From: Arachis hypogaea
Lineage: Eukaryota > Streptophyta > Magnoliopsida > Fabales > Fabaceae
DNA: 64,000 bases
Assembly (NCBI RefSeq): GCF_003086295.3
Contig: NC_092043.1
Location: 46,338,098-46,402,097 of the forward strand
Direction of reading: 5' to 3'
Under the pieces are notes generated by a model. The model saw nothing but the letters and a program-made list of their open reading frames with translations. It was not told the DNA's origin and made no database searches. Positions within the stretch are counted from its first letter, which is position 1; each line of letters starts with the position of its first letter. Below, piece after piece: positions 1-11,579 of this stretch. Position numbers and translations under genes: made by a program.

Positions 1-175
1 AAGAGGGGTGTGCCGGACCAGGACCTGGGGGAAGAAAGGGGGGAAATTGTTGATGTTGGGGATGAAATCCAAACTGCTGCTGCTGTTGTTGCTGCCGCAT
101 ATTAGCAGCTTGTTGCTGTTGCTGAGCATAAGCCATAGCAGAAGCAGATGCATAATCATGACCCTGTCGTTCCAT
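1..175 (-). CDS. N-terminal exon of a Gln-rich protein, partial at left edge
   Basis: Reading leftwards from the ATG at 175-173, the frame stays open to the window edge (about 58 codons). It begins [20 protein letters not shown], continues with Gln runs, then FGFHP and a Pro-rich [11 protein letters not shown] segment. Such low-complexity Q/H/P leaders occur in plant RNA-binding and splicing proteins. From memory the start resembles plant SURP/SWAP (CHERP-like) proteins, but no catalytic or RNA-binding domain lies inside the window, so the identity is unproven. A plus-strand frame over the same bases (8-328) is only a Leu-rich shadow of the Gln codons. The leader upstream of the ATG holds a plausible intron and GA repeats, as expected for a housekeeping plant gene. 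Confidence 0.6.
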   Translation of the reverse strand, partial: MERQGHDYASASAMAYAQQQQQAANMRQQQQQQQFGFHPQHQQFPPFLPPGPGPAHPS

Positions 176-194
176 CGGACTTCTCTAACTATTT

Positions 195-414
195 CTATAC
201 AATACACCTCAATAGCTCTTTATGACCTACACATAGTAAAAATAAAAATAAAAAAAATTCATTTCTGTTATAATTCCAGTATATCATATCAAGTTAAAAA
301 TCACATTCATAACAAAAATACTCAATGAACTACAGGACTGGGAAACTTTTAATCAAACAATTCTCATAATCAATTAGGCACAGACACTGATCCATAGAAA
401 TGGAGAAGACCTAC
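195..414 (-). other. Putative 5'UTR intron of the left-edge gene
   Basis: On the minus strand a good donor (CACAG followed by GTAGGT, boundary at 415/414) and an acceptor after TTGTATAG (boundary at 195/194) bracket an AT-rich stretch about 20 nt upstream of the ATG. A second AG six bases further in (190-189) is an alternative acceptor. Intron-containing leaders are common in plant genes of this type. This is inferred from splice signals only; an RNA read spanning 415 to 194 would confirm it. Confidence 0.4.
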
Positions 415-424
415 CTGTGATGAA

Positions 425-478
425 TGACCACCGACAAAGAATGGCGAACCAGCAGCGCCGTCTGACCAATGGCAAATC

Positions 479-516
<38 letters not shown>

Positions 517-567
517 CCACCGACAAAGAATGGCGAACCAGCAGCGCCGTCTGACCAATGTCAAATC

Positions 568-637
<70 letters not shown>
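425..637. repeat. 89-bp tandem duplication with two (GA)n microsatellites
   Basis: The block starting TGACCACCGACAAAG at 425 recurs at 514, giving a period of 89 bp with one visible substitution (GGCAAATC versus GTCAAATC). Each unit ends in an AG microsatellite, 482-513 in the first and 571-637 in the second. It lies upstream of the left-edge gene, probably in its 5' leader. CT/GA-rich leaders are common in plants, and the second tract is about twice as long as the first. Confidence 0.9.
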
Positions 638-639
<2 letters not shown>

Positions 640-719
640 CTGGAGAGTGGGGAGGGTTTGTGGGTTGTGGCTTCTCTCACTCCGTTTTTTATTTTGGGTC
701 AAGGGTTTGTGACTTTCTG

Positions 720-1560
720 ATGCAGTAATGGCTCAGATTTTTGAGAATCTGTTAATATAGAATTCTTGGAAAGTCTGAAAGGGGAGGCTATCCAAGTGTC
801 ACAAAACTGGATGTGTGCAGCATTATTCATGCCATGTATGTTTAAACATTTACTGTGGCATAAGCTCACTGGTCTATCCTGTGTACATGTTAGTGAACGG
901 CCATTAGATGTAAGCTATTAGTCTATTTGATTTTTTGCAAATAGGTATGCAGGGATTTTCAAATGTGTTTGAGTACAATCTTATATTTACCCTACATCAG
1001 TGCTTACAAATTAACATTATAGGCAGCGGAAATAGCTCCCTTCCAAAATCAAATTTAGAAAAGAAGGAACTCTTTTTTTCCATGAAAGAAGGAGTTGTTC
1101 AACCGTTCCTGTCAAGGTTAAATAAAAGTAAGGTTCAAACATAACAATGGAGATATTTCTTCGTGATATAAAGGTTAGTGTTTAGATTTTTTATTTATTG
1201 AAATAAATCATGTATGTATATGTACTTTTTACAATAACAAAATTAACATGCTGACTTTAGTTTTGTAAAAAATCAGGGGACTAATTCATGCTTCAACTCC
1301 TAGATCCGTGGTAAGTACTCCTTAAATCCAAATAGTTACTTTTTTTACATTGCATCCACAATTTTCCTTTTCCCCTTCCATTAGGGTCGAAAATATTTCC
1401 TTAAACCAGATTTTTAAATTCTAATAGTGTTATTATATTGTCTTAATAACTGCAATGTTCAAGGAAGAAGGAAAGAGAAGGGAAAATAGCAAGGACTCCT
1501 TCTCTACAAAAAACTAACTTCTGTTTTTCTTTTTACTTTCTTTTTTGTCTTCCATGTATA
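720..1560. other. Intergenic, no recognisable gene
   Basis: AT-rich single-copy-looking sequence. A 69-codon plus-strand frame (935-1144) starts with MQIGMQGFSN but has no recognisable domain, no codon periodicity that I can see and no splice context. It is probably the promoter-side spacer of the minus-strand gene at the left edge. Confidence 0.4.
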
Positions 1561-1639
1561 TTTCAGCACTCTGAAGAACTATTATCAAAGCTTACAGGGA
1601 CAAAGAAAAACATAGAATATAGAAGCAGAAAATGGTACC

Positions 1640-2090
1640 ACAAAGGGGAGGGCTAGAGAAGATGACGGCAAAACCACAGAGCTCAGAGAAGAGGATGGCA
1701 GGTCGGCTGCGACACTGGGCAGACGAAGGCAGCAATGTTCGAGATGGAGAGACTCGACGGTGGCAGAACTCACGAGACGGAGGAGATTGAGGCGCGGTGA
1801 AACGCGGACGGCGGAGCTTCAGACACAGTTAATCGCAGACGGAGGAACAGGAGCTTGAGGCGTTTTGAATGATGGACGTTGTATGAGACTTGAGTGTGGG
1901 AGAATACAAAAGTGATGAGTGATGAGTGCTGGGTGATGAGAGTGGATAATGGAGGTTGGAGGCGCTGTGGATGGTTGAATGGTGAATGAGAAGGTGATTT
2001 AGGGTTTGTCGGGTGTCACTGATCAGGGTAGCGACGGGTAATGGGAGTATGGGACCCCGTATCCGCCCGGGATCTAGGTCTCCGCGGATT
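1640..2090 (-). other. GC-rich island, possible transposon leader
   Basis: A purine-rich, locally GC-rich stretch that on the minus strand reads like the CT-rich 5' leader seen near one end of the hAT-type elements elsewhere in this window (9.8-10.1, 13.3-13.7 and 30.2-30.7 kb). It ends beside a CCCGGGATCTAGG segment and an A-run at about 2090. A 62-codon minus frame (1585-1773) shows no domain. No paired terminal repeat was found, so the element class is not established. Confidence 0.3.
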
Positions 2091-2469
2091 TTTTAAAAAT
2101 AAAAAAAAAAATCGAAAAAAAAGAAGATAATCCTCAATAGCTAACCATTTCTAAATTCTAATCATTTCTAATCACCAATCAGCATCGATTGAACACAAAC
2201 TTACATCAACAATAAAATTAACAAGGTACCACACAATTACATTTACATCAACAATCAGCAATAAAACTCAGAATCCATATTCCATTCAATTACATTTACA
2301 TCAACAATCAACAAAATTAACAAAGCACCATCAACAATCAACAAAATAAAATCATAAAATTGACTCAAAAAAGAAAATTACCTAAGAACTGAAGCCCTTA
2401 ACTCAGAAGTCAGAAACTCAATCATAAAAGTTTACTCATGAAAAAACAATTGAAACTGAAGTAGCAGAG

Positions 2470-2830
2470 GAGGATTTCTTACCGGCAGAGCAACGAATAG
2501 GGAGGAACGGCGACGGTTCTGCCTCTGACGCGACGACGACTTCCTCCTCGGCTGGGTCAGGCGCGCGACGACGGCGTTCTCCTTGGCTGGGTCAGGCGCA
2601 TGACGACAACGTTCTCCTCGGGCATGTCTCTCAGGCGTGCGACGACGGTGCTGCGGTGACCTTCAGAGTGAGAGGGGGAAGCAGTGAGAAGGGGGAGCGC
2701 GGCGGTGAGGGGAGGAGGGTGGCGGACGGCGGTGAGAGGAGAGGGGGAGAGAATCTGTGAACTGAATAGGGTCTGAATGAGGAAGTGACGACAGTTTGGG
2801 GATTTAGGGTTTAGGTGAAACTAAGAGAAT
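2470..2830 (-). other. GC-rich island with 36-bp degenerate tandem repeats
   Basis: The segment GGCTGGGTCAGGCGC occurs at about 2549 and again at about 2585, with a decayed third unit ending near 2655, so the period is about 36 bp. The rest is a GA/GC-rich stretch reading as a CT-rich leader on the minus strand and ending in an AACCCTAAA-like motif near 2810. No open frame of meaningful length is present. It resembles the leaders of the hAT-type elements but has no identified termini. Confidence 0.35.
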
Positions 2831-3117
2831 TTACAATCAGCGTCACTTTTAATTCTTTTAAGAAAATCTTGATTGGAGTTAATTTAGGTAATAAAATTGG
2901 TATCATCTTATAAATATGGTATTATTTTGATAAAAAACTAATAAAATTTTATTATTTATATAATTATGTAGATAAAATAATTTAAAATGATATAATATAA
3001 ATTTTTAATTAAACTGAATATTAGAAGAATAAATTTTTTTTTTAGTTTTAAATTATTATTTATGGAATAATTTTTTTTTACTTTTTACTTGAAGGAGGAT
3101 ATACATTTTAATCATAC

Positions 3118-4265
3118 TTAAACTTCAATCAGACTCCATCAATTAAAAAAAATGGATACATCGATTTCTGTTATTGGATGAGAAAAGGTTGGTGTTGACG
3201 GGTCAAGTAGTAATGCCACGTGTCAATTCTAAATAATTGCAGAGACTAAAAATCCTTCTGTGATCTTTCTTTTTTTTCCATTCTCCTCATCTTCTTTCAT
3301 TTTTTTCAAAATTCCAACCTAAAATATAGTCAAGCTCACCATATCCTTGTGATTAACATAAATCCCAATCACATTCACTTAAGATTATGATAATCATACA
3401 ATGAATAATCAACACAACAAACATGATTAAGTTCACCAATTTCATCATAATCGCATAACCTAAGATTTGAGAGAATAATACTTAATTTCACTAAAGATCT
3501 GCTACTTCAAAGTAATTAGTTGGCGGAGATTGTGAGGTTGGGTAATGGTGGCTGGCAGTTTCTCTGATGCAGCTTCAGCGACCAATAGCAGCAGTGATAA
3601 GATGGCGACAGTGGCGATTTGACAGCTCAGAGACTGCGACATAGACAAGGGAAGCAAGATGCAGGGACTGTGGTAGCAGCAATGGTATTGACAACTCCGG
3701 TGGTATTAGTTCCGTGGAGTCAAAATGACAACCACAGTAGATCAAGACAGAACAAATGCAAGCCAGCTATGACGTAGGGGAATGGAGAGCAAAAAAATGA
3801 CGGCAAAAGCACACGCGGCAGAGACTGTTACAGTGTAGAGAGACGAAAGCAGCAGTGAAGGCTCATCCTCGAATCGGCGAAAGCAACAACAATATGGGGC
3901 TGGGGAAGAAACAGGGCACGTTGTAGGAAAAGGAAAGGAAGAGAAAGAAGAAAATAGAGGTTGGTTCGATGATGGTGGTGCCCAAATGATGGTGGTGAAG
4001 GTAAAGCTCGATAATGATGGTGATGGAGATGATTGTGACTGGCCAAAGAAAACAGAGAAGAAGAGGAACAAGATAGGGGAAAGAAGAAGAGAAGAGAAGA
4101 AGGAGTTTTTTTTTTTTCGAGGAGGGAGTTTTTAGTCTCTATAACTATTTGGAGTTCACACATTAGCTTCAACCTGACACGTCTTTCTTGCAACTGTTTG
4201 TCGACCAGTAGTAGGGGTTGATTTGTCTATTTTTCTTGATGGATGGGGGCTTAGTTGAGGTTTAA
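3118..4265. mobile_element. Element with long degenerate terminal inverted repeats
   Basis: The left end (from about 3118, TTAAACTTCAATCAGACTCC) matches the reverse complement of the right end (to about 4265, TTTAAACCTCAACTAAGCCC). A second matching block follows in each arm: CACGTGTCA then AGAGACTAAAAAT near 3219-3255, against the complement of 4125-4185. The arms are thus roughly 140-170 bp and degenerate. The interior holds a GC-rich island with minus-strand frames of no recognisable domain (3742-4193). A Mutator-like non-autonomous element is the likeliest class; no clear target duplication was seen. Confidence 0.5.
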
Positions 4266-4534
4266 AGATGTTTATGATACACTATGTCTCACAGAAAAAA
4301 GGTCAGGGTCGAAAAGGATATTTACCCATATATATGAAATATGATCCCATAAATATTCTTATAGAATCCAAAATAAAATAAAATTAAAACTAATATTGGA
4401 GATACTCTAATTAATATGTGTGTATCTAATATTGGAGATACTCTAATTAATGTGTGTTTACTATACGGTGATTATGGATGGTTCCCGTTTCCACGAATAG
4501 TGAAAAAGCCTCTAAATTTGTCCCCCAATAGGTA

Positions 4535-5125
4535 ATTTTCGCGACATATTTATCAAACTTGGTCCGACCTGATCGGTCAGACTGAAAATTCGGTCATCCA
4601 GTCATCAATTTAAGTTGGGTCATTCTTTAAACCGGCCAAATAATTAATCTGATCAAATTAAATAAAATTTGGTTCAAAATCAGTTTAAATTAACTCGTTT
4701 AAACTACAAAAATATTATTTCTATACATGCTTTTTTTGTTAAATATATTATGTAAATAAAATTAAATTATATTTACAAATTTAAAGAAAAAAATATTTTA
4801 TTAATTAATATATGTTCTATTTCTATGATTGTTATTTTTTTTTCTATAAATACTTAAAGAGTGTGATAAATATAAATTTATAAATACTTGGAGAGTATAA
4901 TAAATATAAATCAATTGATGAGTTATTAAAATTTAAAAATAATAATTAATTTAATACAAAATAAAACTAAAGAAAAATATATTTATTATGAAACTAAAAA
5001 AAATAAAATTTATATAATTATTTAATAATGACTGAGTCAATTGATGATCCATCAGTTGAACAAATGACCTAATAATCTAATAGTCTAATCGGTTTAATTA
5101 CTGGTTTGGTTCTCATAATTATACG
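4535..5125. mobile_element. hAT-like MITE relic
   Basis: The left edge carries TTGGTCCGACCTGATCGGTC and the right edge, on the complement, GAACCAAACCAGTAATTAAA. These are ends of the same GGTT/CCGG-rich style as the better-supported hAT elements in this window. The interior is almost pure AT with no frame. No target duplication could be fixed. Confidence 0.35.
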
Positions 5126-5589
5126 TGTGGATATCTGTTCTGTCAGAATAAATTGTCATGCCTAACACTCCAGCTGAAAGACTCTATGTTATCTTTATTT
5201 ATTTATTTATTTATTTTTGGATCAACAAGATTGAAACAATTTCTCTTATATTTTTTTATTCATGCATTCGTGTTTTTTATTTTTGTTTTCTAATCATAAA
5301 TGGGGTCATAGACACAGAAAACTACATAACAAACGTTCCGAATAATCTTATTCTTCTACAATCATCGAAAAAATTTGATAAAAACAAGTACCAACTCAAA
5401 TGAAGATGTCAAAAACATCTTTTTATAAAGATGATTTGTTTAAACGTGTGATTTATTTATTTATTTAGTCACACTTTAAATAAAAATAACACTTTTATAA
5501 TATATCAAAATCTAATCATATAATCTATTTTTTAACTCAATTTCTAGTCATAGGTATTTTTTAACTATAATTGAGAATAAAAGTAGATT

Positions 5590-7245
5590 CATCTGGCTGT
5601 TCTTTATGAAACTTGATAGATACTCAGTTTAATATCAGAATAAAGAAAGTAAGGACTAATAATGGTCCATAATTCATGTTACACAATTTCTATGCATTAA
5701 AAGGCATTGTCCATCAAATAACCTGTGTAGAAACACTTCGCCAAAACGATATAGTTGAGAAGAAATATCAACATTTTTTTGTAGTAACAAGACCCTGCTG
5801 TTTCACTCATCTATGTCCAAAAAATTCTGAAAATTTGCAGCTACTCATGCAGTGCATCTTATTAATAGAATTCTAAGTTCTTTGTTGAAAAATTCATCAC
5901 CACATCTGATTTTGAAAGACAAAATTTTAGGTATCTCATACTTAAACGTGTTTGGTTGTTTAGTATACGCTTCAACTTTGCATGCACATAGAACAAAATT
6001 GGACAAAAGGGCCAAAAAATGTGTTATCTCATATCACAAAAATGGTATAAAGGGGTATTTACTCTATGATTTAACTTCCAAAAATATTTTCTTATCAAGG
6101 AATACTCATTTTTATGAAACTGAATTCCCCTTTGCAGTATATTCTGAAATTATAGCCAATAAAAAAATCTGTGACAAGATCTTTAACTAATCCTTCTAAT
6201 CCTTTTCTATGCTTTGAAAATCCCTTTCTCATAGTTCCATGCATCACTCAAAACACGTCTCACTTAGAAAAATACCACAGCATACCAGCATGACATTGAT
6301 ACATCATCAGGGCCTCAAAAACAATAGTGAACTATGCCTTATTAATATAGAGCACCAAGGAACACAAATCTTCACATCTTGACCACTTTCACCACATTTA
6401 CAAACTAGGCACTCAACTCAAACTAGAAAAAAGACCAGCATATTTAGATGATTTTCACTGCATGACTGTATTATCTAAACCTCATTATTGTTTTTCGTTT
6501 TATCCTAATATTTTACATGATATTTTTAAGAGTCACTATATTGTTTTGTGAGTCAGTCTTTATTGCACTATTTACATACTCAACATTCTATCAATACCCT
6601 TGTACCTAACTCACCCAAAAGAGTCAAAATGCTATGTTGAGGCCATTAGTGATCCATGTTGGCAAGAGGCAATTAAGATTGAATTGAAAGCCTTGAAGAA
6701 AAATCAGACCTGGACCATAGTAGCTAGAATCTCGATTTAACTCTTAAAATCTTTCGATATTACGATTTTAAATGAGTTTATCGATTTTACGAAATTTGTA
6801 CTAAGTCTGACGATTTTACGATTTAAATCTTGTTAAGATTTTACGTTTACGTTTTTTATTTACTTTTTCGATTTCACGTAAAATCTCGATTTTCTCTACC
6901 TTGCCTGGACATTAACTAAACTACTTAACGGGAAGAAATTAATTGGATGCAAATGAGTTTTTAAGCTCAAGATAAACCCATATGGGAGTATTAAGAGGTA
7001 TAAAGCCCGGTTGGTCATGTAAGGATTCACCCAAACTGTTGGGATTGATTATTTTGAGATCTATAGTCCAGTGATTAAAATGAGCACTCTTCGGATTGTT
7101 TTATCCATTACTGGAGCCAGAAATTAGCATGTACACCAGCTTGATGTTAATATTGCCTTTTTACATGGCAATTTGTTAGAAGAAGTTTATATGAAGCCTC
7201 CACCAGAATTAGTTCTTTCTACCTCTGATCTTGTTTGCAAGTTGA
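5590..7245 (+). pseudogene. Ty1/copia retrotransposon relic (integrase and RT fragments)
   Basis: Conceptual translation across several frames and stops gives copia polyprotein pieces in the right order. First is an integrase core (VRTNNGP, then GIVHQ and VEKK, about 5650-5790). Next is the integrase C-terminal region (KVFGCL-like NVFGCLVYAS, then HKNGIKGYLLYDL, 5852-6190). Last is the start of reverse transcriptase (KLKINPYGSIKRYKARLV, then SPVIKMSTLRIVLS and [12 protein letters not shown], about 6950-7200). gag, protease, RNase H and both LTRs are missing or unrecognisable, and stops and frameshifts are frequent, so it is long dead. A 186-bp insert (6718-6903) interrupts the RT region. Confidence 0.8.
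6718..6903. mobile_element. 186-bp MITE inside the copia relic
   Basis: The copia reading (TWTI..NGKKLIGCKWV-like) is broken by AT-rich DNA. Its ends are inverted copies of each other: AGAATCTCGATTTAACTC on the left, and GAGAAAATCGAGATTTTACG as the complement of the right end. CCTGGACCA before it and CCTGGACAT after it look like a degraded 9-bp target duplication, which suggests a Mutator-like MITE. Confidence 0.55.
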
Positions 7246-7249
7246 ACAT

Positions 7250-8120
7250 ATATCTTTTCGAATGTTTTCTCCTCATTTAGATCCTCAAATAAACCATCAA
7301 ACCTAATGTTAAAAGCTCTACACAATAAATAAAGGCAGGCCTTTAAACCAATAGGAGAGTAATTTTTTTTCCTTATCGCATCTCATTTAGAATTGTAGCT
7401 CATAATGATAAAATAGTCATAATAATTTACATATTTGCATATGACAAATGCATCGTTATAATTGTTCATCATGTACTTGGGTCTACTAACTAGTAAAATT
7501 ATTGAAAACATTACTCTTTTCGTCATTAAAAGGTTCTTAAGTAGAAATTTACATTTATCAACTTGCAACTTTGGTTGTTTATATCTAGAGAATTTTGATC
7601 CTTTCAGATCATTATTGTGCAAGAATTTAACATAAATTGTTGAAATAATCTCTTTAATCTTATATTATAGGCAATTCTCATGTTCTTTTCTGTAAGCGAA
7701 AAATAAAAAAAATAGTTGCAAAGTGACTATTTCATTTTTGTTTAGACTCAATAGAAGAAAATTGATATTATATATGATATTCACAAGAAATTCACCATCT
7801 TCCACATATAGAAATAATACAGTAATACAAAAGAGACAAAAATAATCAATTAAAATTTATCTTATTTAACATTTAATTATTGTAGAATGTATTAAATAAA
7901 ACTAAAAAAATAAATTTTATTATATTTTTTAATATTTTTTGTTGGTATATATTTTCGGAAATAATAATGACGACTATTGTAAAATCAAATGAGAAGGATC
8001 AATACATTATTAAAGTATTTTCGATTGACTCTACAATAATATCCTTGTTGTCTCTGCGATATATTTTTCTTCTTATTTTCTCGTCTCTCTAATCTCTTTT
8101 TCTTTGCTTTTCTTTTCATT
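7250..8120. other. AT-rich spacer, nothing recognised
   Basis: The copia relic fades out near 7245. The rest is low-complexity AT-rich sequence. A 79-codon minus-strand frame (7383-7622) has no recognisable domain and is judged random. Confidence 0.4.
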
Positions 8121-8169
8121 CTTTTTCTACCGCCAAACAAAGCATAAATGATATATGAAGCACAGATAT

Positions 8170-8625
8170 TTCGTTAAGTTATCGTGTCCGTGTGTTGGAC
8201 ACATTTCGAACACGACAGTCACCAACATTTGTCCAATATGCGTGTCTGCTGTGTCCAACTGTGTTTTAATAAAAAATAAAAAATTTTCTCCGGATACGTC
8301 TGGACACACTTAAATACTATCACTTATCAACGTGTCCAGTCTTATTCTTAACATATATTTTTAAAATAAATTTAGATATAGTATATATTCTTATTTATTA
8401 AAATAAAAAATATTTTAAATATTTTATAAAATTAAAATAAAATATAAAGAATAATTAAAAAATTTAATTTATATTTTAATATCAATAAAATATTAAAATA
8501 TTATTATAATTTATCTAAAAAATACTTTATATTTTATATATATATATATATGTATTTTTGTATCATGTAAGATTTTTAAAATTTATGTGTCTGGATTATC
8601 GTGTTATCACTGTCTATACATCATA
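8170..8625. mobile_element. GTGTCC-type MITE, copy A
   Basis: This stretch begins with GTGTCCGTGTGTTGGACACA and ends with a related GTGTCTGGATTATCGTGTT segment. It matches 16990-17455 inside intron 4 of TPS copy 1 along most of its length, including the shared block CCAGTCTTATTCTTAACATA. The AT-rich interior has no coding capacity. Two dispersed copies with GTGTC-rich ends support a MITE; the family name is not assigned. Confidence 0.6.
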
Positions 8626-8770
8626 GTAAATGATAGAATCTTTGGTGGTATAAAAAACTCCTTATAAATACAACACGTGGTACTCAAAATTAAAGGGCAG
8701 TAGTGTCTTAACTCTTAAATATTTAAGTAGTAGAAAAAACGTGAGTGAATAATCCAAACATGTGCGTGAA
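8625..8770. repeat. Flank paralogous to 48540-48730
   Basis: GTGGTACTCAAAATTAAA, the ATATTTAAGTA motif and AACATGTGCGTGAA occur here and, in the same order and orientation, at about 48590-48720 upstream of TPS copy 3. This marks an upstream part of the duplicated TPS unit, now separated from copy 1 by about 5.5 kb of insertions and from copy 3 by about 1.8 kb. Confidence 0.6.
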
Positions 8771-9031
8771 AAGAAGTAGTTTAAACCACTCAATTTACAA
8801 ATTTTATGAGATTTGTTTTTATCGTTCAAAGCACCTTGACTCTAAGCGGAGAGAACCACAAAGTAGCACATGGTCCACAATTAGTTCCCTCCAACGTCAT
8901 CAAAAGTTATTTATGAACCACAAATTTTATGAGATGAACCAATTAATCCAAAAAGCATTCGGGTCATGTTAAATTGACCAGTGTTTTAGTGTGCTAAGAT
9001 TAATGTTATTTTATCAATTGTTGGGTTAAAT

Positions 9032-10379
9032 TTATAGTTGTGATAACTGAATTGGTGATCAAACCGATTAGATTACTAGTTTATTAGTTCAATCGATAAA
9101 TTATTGGTTGAATTAATAAAATTGAATTTACGCAAATAAAAAATATAAAATATTAAAAATAGTCATAAACTTAAAAAATTCAAAATACATATCTTCAGTT
9201 CTTCACCAACATTTTAAAAATAATTAAGTTTTAAAGTCTAAAGATAATTAATACAAAGATAGACATGAAATTAGTTAGTACTACTACAGTAATATCTTAA
9301 TTAGACACAATATATACATAACAGAATAGTTTTTTCAGATTACACAACTTGTTTACAATAACCCCATGCAGAATCAATTTTTGCTCTATTATTGTTTTTT
9401 TGGGTTCCAATTGATGCATCAGGAGTTGATCCTTGTTCTTGCAAATATGGTGTTTCTGATGGTGTATTCGTGAAAGCTATTCTAAAACAATATGGAGTAG
9501 CAATAGTATAAAACAACAACAACCTTAAATTTTCTATTTCCTATTCCCTATTCAGCAAGACAGCAGCCTTAAATTCACAAAACAAGCAGATTCATAGTTT
9601 CATACTAAACAATTACTTCAACATCACCTATTTCAACAAGTAGCTATTTCAACAACAGAAATTTCACCTATTCATCCCAGAAATTCTAAGTTTTCATAAC
9701 AGAACAGAACAACATAACAACATTATTCATAATAGCTTCATAATTTTAAGTTTTCAACAAACATATTCAACAAGCATTAGAAGAACAGAGCAGAACAGAA
9801 GAGAATAACATATTCAACTAACCTGTTTGACAGAGCAGAGGACAAAGACGACGGTAACGACGCGGCAACGACAAATATGAGAGACAGGGACAAAGGTGAG
9901 ACGAAGCAGAGACACGGTTCTGTTCTGTTCCTTGAGACTTCAGAATGGGTGTCACAATGAGGTCTTCTAAAGTGAGGCGAAGAAGACGACGGCGGGCGGC
10001 GGGCGGCGGACGGTAGTGGCACGGTGAGTGACAGAGTGAGGTGACGTCGCGAGGTGAGGAGGTGAGGTGGAGGGTTAGCCGTTGTGGTTACTGGTTAGGG
10101 ATTAGGGTTGGGAAAACAGGAATGGGGGTTTATTCGAGTCTCTTTTTTTTTAACCAAAACGACGTCTTTTTTGGAAAGTGAATTTAAAAAAAACTTTCGA
10201 ACTGGCCGGTTGAACAAAAACTATCGATTCTCCAATTTTTATCAAAATCGGCCGGTTCAAACTGATTCTCAACGATTTTGTTCATTGTTCGATCATATTC
10301 ATCAACCAGACCGATCAAAAGTCCGATTCATTGATTTTCTAATCGAACCAGCCGATCCAGTTCGATTCTTACCACTATG
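9032..10379. mobile_element. Non-autonomous hAT-type element
   Basis: The left end TATAGTTGTGATAACTGAAT pairs with the complement of the right end, CATAGTGGTAAGAATCGAAC. Flanking octamers GGTTAAAT (9024-9031) and GCTTAAAT (10380-10387) match at 7 of 8 bases, the duplication length typical of hAT. Next to the right end lies a GC-rich, CT-leader-like zone (9830-10100) followed by GGCCGGTT-rich DNA, as in the other hAT elements here. Small frames inside (9777-10022 minus, 10108-10395 plus) have no transposase features. Confidence 0.65.
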
Positions 10380-10389
10380 GCTTAAATCG

Positions 10390-11370
10390 GACTAACCCAC
10401 ATGTTATGACTTATGACTCCCATTTACATTTACTTATGAATATTTAATTTTTGTATTAAACATAAATATAACTCATCATATTTTTTATATAAAAATAAAA
10501 AAATTTATTGTTGTTGTCATGTAAAAGTAATTATATAATTATTATTAAATATATATACATACATTTCCAATAATATAAAATAATTATTTCTATAATTATG
10601 CATAAGATCATATGATTGTCCTTTTTCCTAGGATTTGATTTCTATTAATATATTAGTATATGATGTTATTTTGTGTAACTTTTTAATTAGATACCAATTA
10701 TTAATATTTTAACACTAATTTTAGTTAGGATAATTTTGTCAATATAATTTAAATTTAGATATAACTAAAAAATTAATTATCTTATAAATTACACTAGGAA
10801 ATACAATTAATCTACACTTTTTAAGAATCAGTGAGGTAGTGGCTTATTTTTTTTAACAGTGTATGTTAATTCGTATTTTTCCATCAGCATAAATTTAATT
10901 TTAGATATATAATTAAACTAAATTTACAGGTAAAATCCAACTTTACAAATAATATAATTAAACTTTGTAAGTAATATAATCGAAATATGAATTAAAGTAT
11001 AAAATATAGTGGTGATTGATATTTGTATTCTTGTAAATTTTGATATTTTGCTGTAAATATATTTGATTATTTTATTTTAAAAGTTTGATTTTTTTAATGA
11101 TTGATTACCTTACTAAAACAAAAAAAACAGTGAGAAAAGTTAATATAGATATGTTCATGGTTTCTGAGTGTGTGGCCTAAATAATTTATAATATTATTTC
11201 AAATAAAAATAATAGATCAATTAATTCCAGCTAATACAATATTGTTGCAAAAATTGATTAATTAATGTCATTTTAAAATTAGAACCATATTCAAATTTGT
11301 AATTACAATATAGATTAAAAATATTTAACATTTAAAATTAGAACTATATATAACTCTTTCATATTTATGT
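10390..11370. other. AT-rich spacer, nothing recognised
   Basis: Low-complexity AT-rich DNA with short A and T runs. No frame, inverted repeat or splice structure stands out. Confidence 0.4.
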
Positions 11371-11376
11371 ATGTAT

Positions 11377-11570
11377 TTTAGATGTGGTAGTTTAGATAAG
11401 GCTTATGAGGTGTTCAAGAAAACTTGCAATAAACGTGTAGTTTCATAGAACGTAATGATGTCGGATTTGGTGGCTAAAATGGATTCTGAATATATGGGTG
11501 AGAAGCAATTGAAGCATTTGAAGAGGTGCAGAGATTGGTGAATATGTATGTAAGCATCACATGTTTGTGT
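11377..11570 (+). pseudogene. Pentatricopeptide-repeat (PPR) gene fragment
   Basis: Translation gives CGSLDKAYEVFKK, then a VVS(stop)NVMMSDL segment where intact PLS-class PPR proteins have VVSWN.MI. After a frame shift comes EAIEAFEEVQRL, the expected next helix. The W-to-stop change and the shift make it a dead fragment of about one and a half repeats. It was probably carried in by a transposon or left from a lost gene; no mitochondrial or plastid targeting region or other repeats are present nearby. Confidence 0.5.
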
Positions 11571-11579
11571 TCGTGTTTC

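Noticed and set aside
370..702. Minus-strand frame rich in SLSLSL and plus-strand frame rich in RERERE
   Set aside because: Both are translations of the GA microsatellites; no real protein.
3742..4193. Two overlapping minus-strand frames in the GC-rich core at 3.7-4.2 kb
   Set aside because: Low-complexity Ser/Phe/Pro/His translations inside an inverted-repeat element, overlapping each other in different frames, with no domain.
7383..7622. 79-codon minus-strand frame after the copia relic
   Set aside because: AT-rich chance frame with no recognisable domain or conserved context.
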